Assembly (NCBI GenBank): GCA_003509785.1
Contig: DOMY01000104.1
Span: 321-6,264, forward strand
DNA length: 5,944 nt
Reading direction: 5' to 3'
Source: Gemmobacter sp.
GTDB taxonomy: Bacteria > Pseudomonadota > Alphaproteobacteria > Rhodobacterales > Rhodobacteraceae
Part shown: positions 5,412 to 5,944 of the stretch, piece by piece
Numbering within the stretch: the stretch's first letter is position 1
How the letters are laid out: each line of letters starts with the position of its first letter
Notes under the pieces: model-generated
Told to the model about the DNA's origin: nothing
Seen by the model: the letters and a program-made list of their open reading frames with translations, nothing else
Database searches by the model: none
Translations under genes and position numbers: made by a program

Positions 5412-5729
5412 ATGACCGATGATCTGCAAACCCTGGCCGTCGTGCCCCGCCTGTTCCCGGACATCCGGCGCGGCGCCAAGACCTCGACCATCCGCTGGGC
5501 GGAACTGCGCATCACCCCCGGCCCGCTGCGCCTGATCTGCGGTGGCGAATCCCTTGTCGTCACCGTCACGCGCTGCACCGATCTGCCACTGTCGCAGGCG
5601 GCGGCCTTTGTCGGCCGCGCGGCAGATTGGCCGGATGAGGTGATGCTGCAGGGGATGCGCGAACATTACCCGCAGATCACCCTGCAGGATGTGGTTCAGA
5701 TCGTGGAATTCGATCCACCAGCCGCCTGA
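5412..5729 (+). CDS. Small ASCH-domain protein
   Basis: The 105-residue protein consists of one ASCH (PUA-like beta-barrel) domain. The family signature GxKxxTxR is seen as G21-A-K23-T-S-T26-I-R28, followed by W29-A-E31 and PGPLRLICGG, a central strand LVVTVTRCTDLPL, and a C-terminal HYPQITLQDVVQIVEFDPP. ASCH domains are thought to bind RNA or nucleotides, and some members are ribonucleases or amidohydrolases, so the activity is uncertain here. There is no signal peptide or membrane segment, so it should be cytoplasmic. It follows the ATPase by 43 bases on the same strand with no obvious terminator between, so it is likely the last gene of that operon, though any functional link is unclear. 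No strong Shine-Dalgarno precedes the ATG at 5412. It ends six bases from the converging Sel1-repeat gene. Confidence 0.78.
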   Translation: MTDDLQTLAVVPRLFPDIRRGAKTSTIRWAELRITPGPLRLICGGESLVVTVTRCTDLPLSQAAAFVGRAADWPDEVMLQGMREHYPQITLQDVVQIVEFDPPAA

Positions 5730-5735
5730 ACGCTG

Positions 5736-5944
5736 TCAGAACATCGGCGCATATTTCCAGCGGTCGGCATCGGGCGTGACCTCTTCCAGATCATAGCCCG
5801 ACCGGCGCAGCCTTTGCGCATCGACAAATCCCAGATCGGCGGCCCGATCCACCAGCGCCCGGCCCGCCGCCTCATCCTGCACCGTGCCGCGCCCGCGCAT
5901 CATGTCCAGCCCGTAGTTGAACATGCCCACCGGATCGCCCGCCT
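5736..5944 (-). CDS. Sel1-like repeat protein, C-terminal part (start lies beyond the window)
   Basis: The frame is open to the window edge, so only the last 68 or so residues are visible; a GTG at 5930 and an ATG at 5924 are probably internal. The visible segment GDPVGMFNYGLDMMRGRG, then DEAAGRALVDRAADLGFVDAQ, follows the pattern of a Sel1 (tetratricopeptide-like) repeat: a first helix with A/M-x-x-x-G spacing, a G-x-G turn and a second helix ending in ADLG-x-x-DAQ. A non-repeat tail ending WKYAPMF closes the protein. Sel1 repeats mediate protein-protein contacts, and the role of this protein cannot be judged from the fragment. It converges on the ASCH gene and is probably unrelated to the alcohol oxidation genes. 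Confidence 0.72.
   Translation of the reverse strand, partial: AGDPVGMFNYGLDMMRGRGTVQDEAAGRALVDRAADLGFVDAQRLRRSGYDLEEVTPDADRWKYAPMF

Noticed and set aside
4880..5666. Several overlapping minus-strand frames opposite the ATPase and ASCH genes
   Set aside because: The plus strand carries intact Walker motifs and an ASCH signature; the minus-strand products are Arg/Gly/Ala-rich and unlike any known family.
5726..5739. Possible bidirectional terminator CTGA-n6-TCAG between the converging ASCH and Sel1 genes
   Set aside because: The stem is only four base pairs with no T run, too weak to support a terminator call.

Overview
The window is GC-rich and almost fully coding. It reads as a chromosomal segment of an alphaproteobacterium, most likely Rhodobacterales (Paracoccus/Rhodobacter-like). 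That placement is inferred from base composition, protein style and gene content; no marker gene proves it. The theme is periplasmic alcohol oxidation by a PQQ (quinoprotein) dehydrogenase, with its electron acceptor, a two-component regulatory system and a small accessory ABC operon.

Layout: (1) 1-402 (+) is the C-terminal receiver domain of a protein that begins before the window, probably a hybrid sensor histidine kinase. (2) 407-1048 (-) is a LuxR/NarL-type response regulator, convergent with the kinase. (3) 1197-2945 (-) is a PQQ-dependent alcohol dehydrogenase of the methanol/ethanol family. Its body resembles ExaA/PedE-type ethanol dehydrogenases, but it carries the extra aspartate (D320-F-D322) that marks lanthanide-dependent members. 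(4) 2946-3188 is intergenic and holds three copies of GGTCGTA and a perfect 12-bp hairpin. (5) 3189-3608 (-) is an exported mono-heme cytochrome c, the presumed electron acceptor. (6) 3609-3797 is a divergent control region with an FNR-like box, one more GGTCGTA and a GGTCGAA variant. (7) 3798-5368 (+) is a NitT/TauT-type ABC substrate-binding protein overlapping a short ABC ATPase, with no permease gene. (8) 5412-5729 (+) is a small ASCH-domain protein. (9) 5736-5944 (-) is the C-terminus of a Sel1-repeat protein.

Working model: the kinase/regulator pair senses a signal tied to alcohol or aldehyde metabolism. The regulator would activate the dehydrogenase, the cytochrome and the divergent ABC operon through the shared GGTCGTA (TACGACC on the minus strand) elements. 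The dehydrogenase oxidises alcohols in the periplasm and passes electrons to the cytochrome and on to the respiratory chain. The FNR-like box could add oxygen or nitric-oxide control. The substrate-binding protein/ATPase pair may take up something the oxidation system needs, but its ligand cannot be read from the sequence. No insertion sequence, CRISPR array, tRNA or rRNA was seen.
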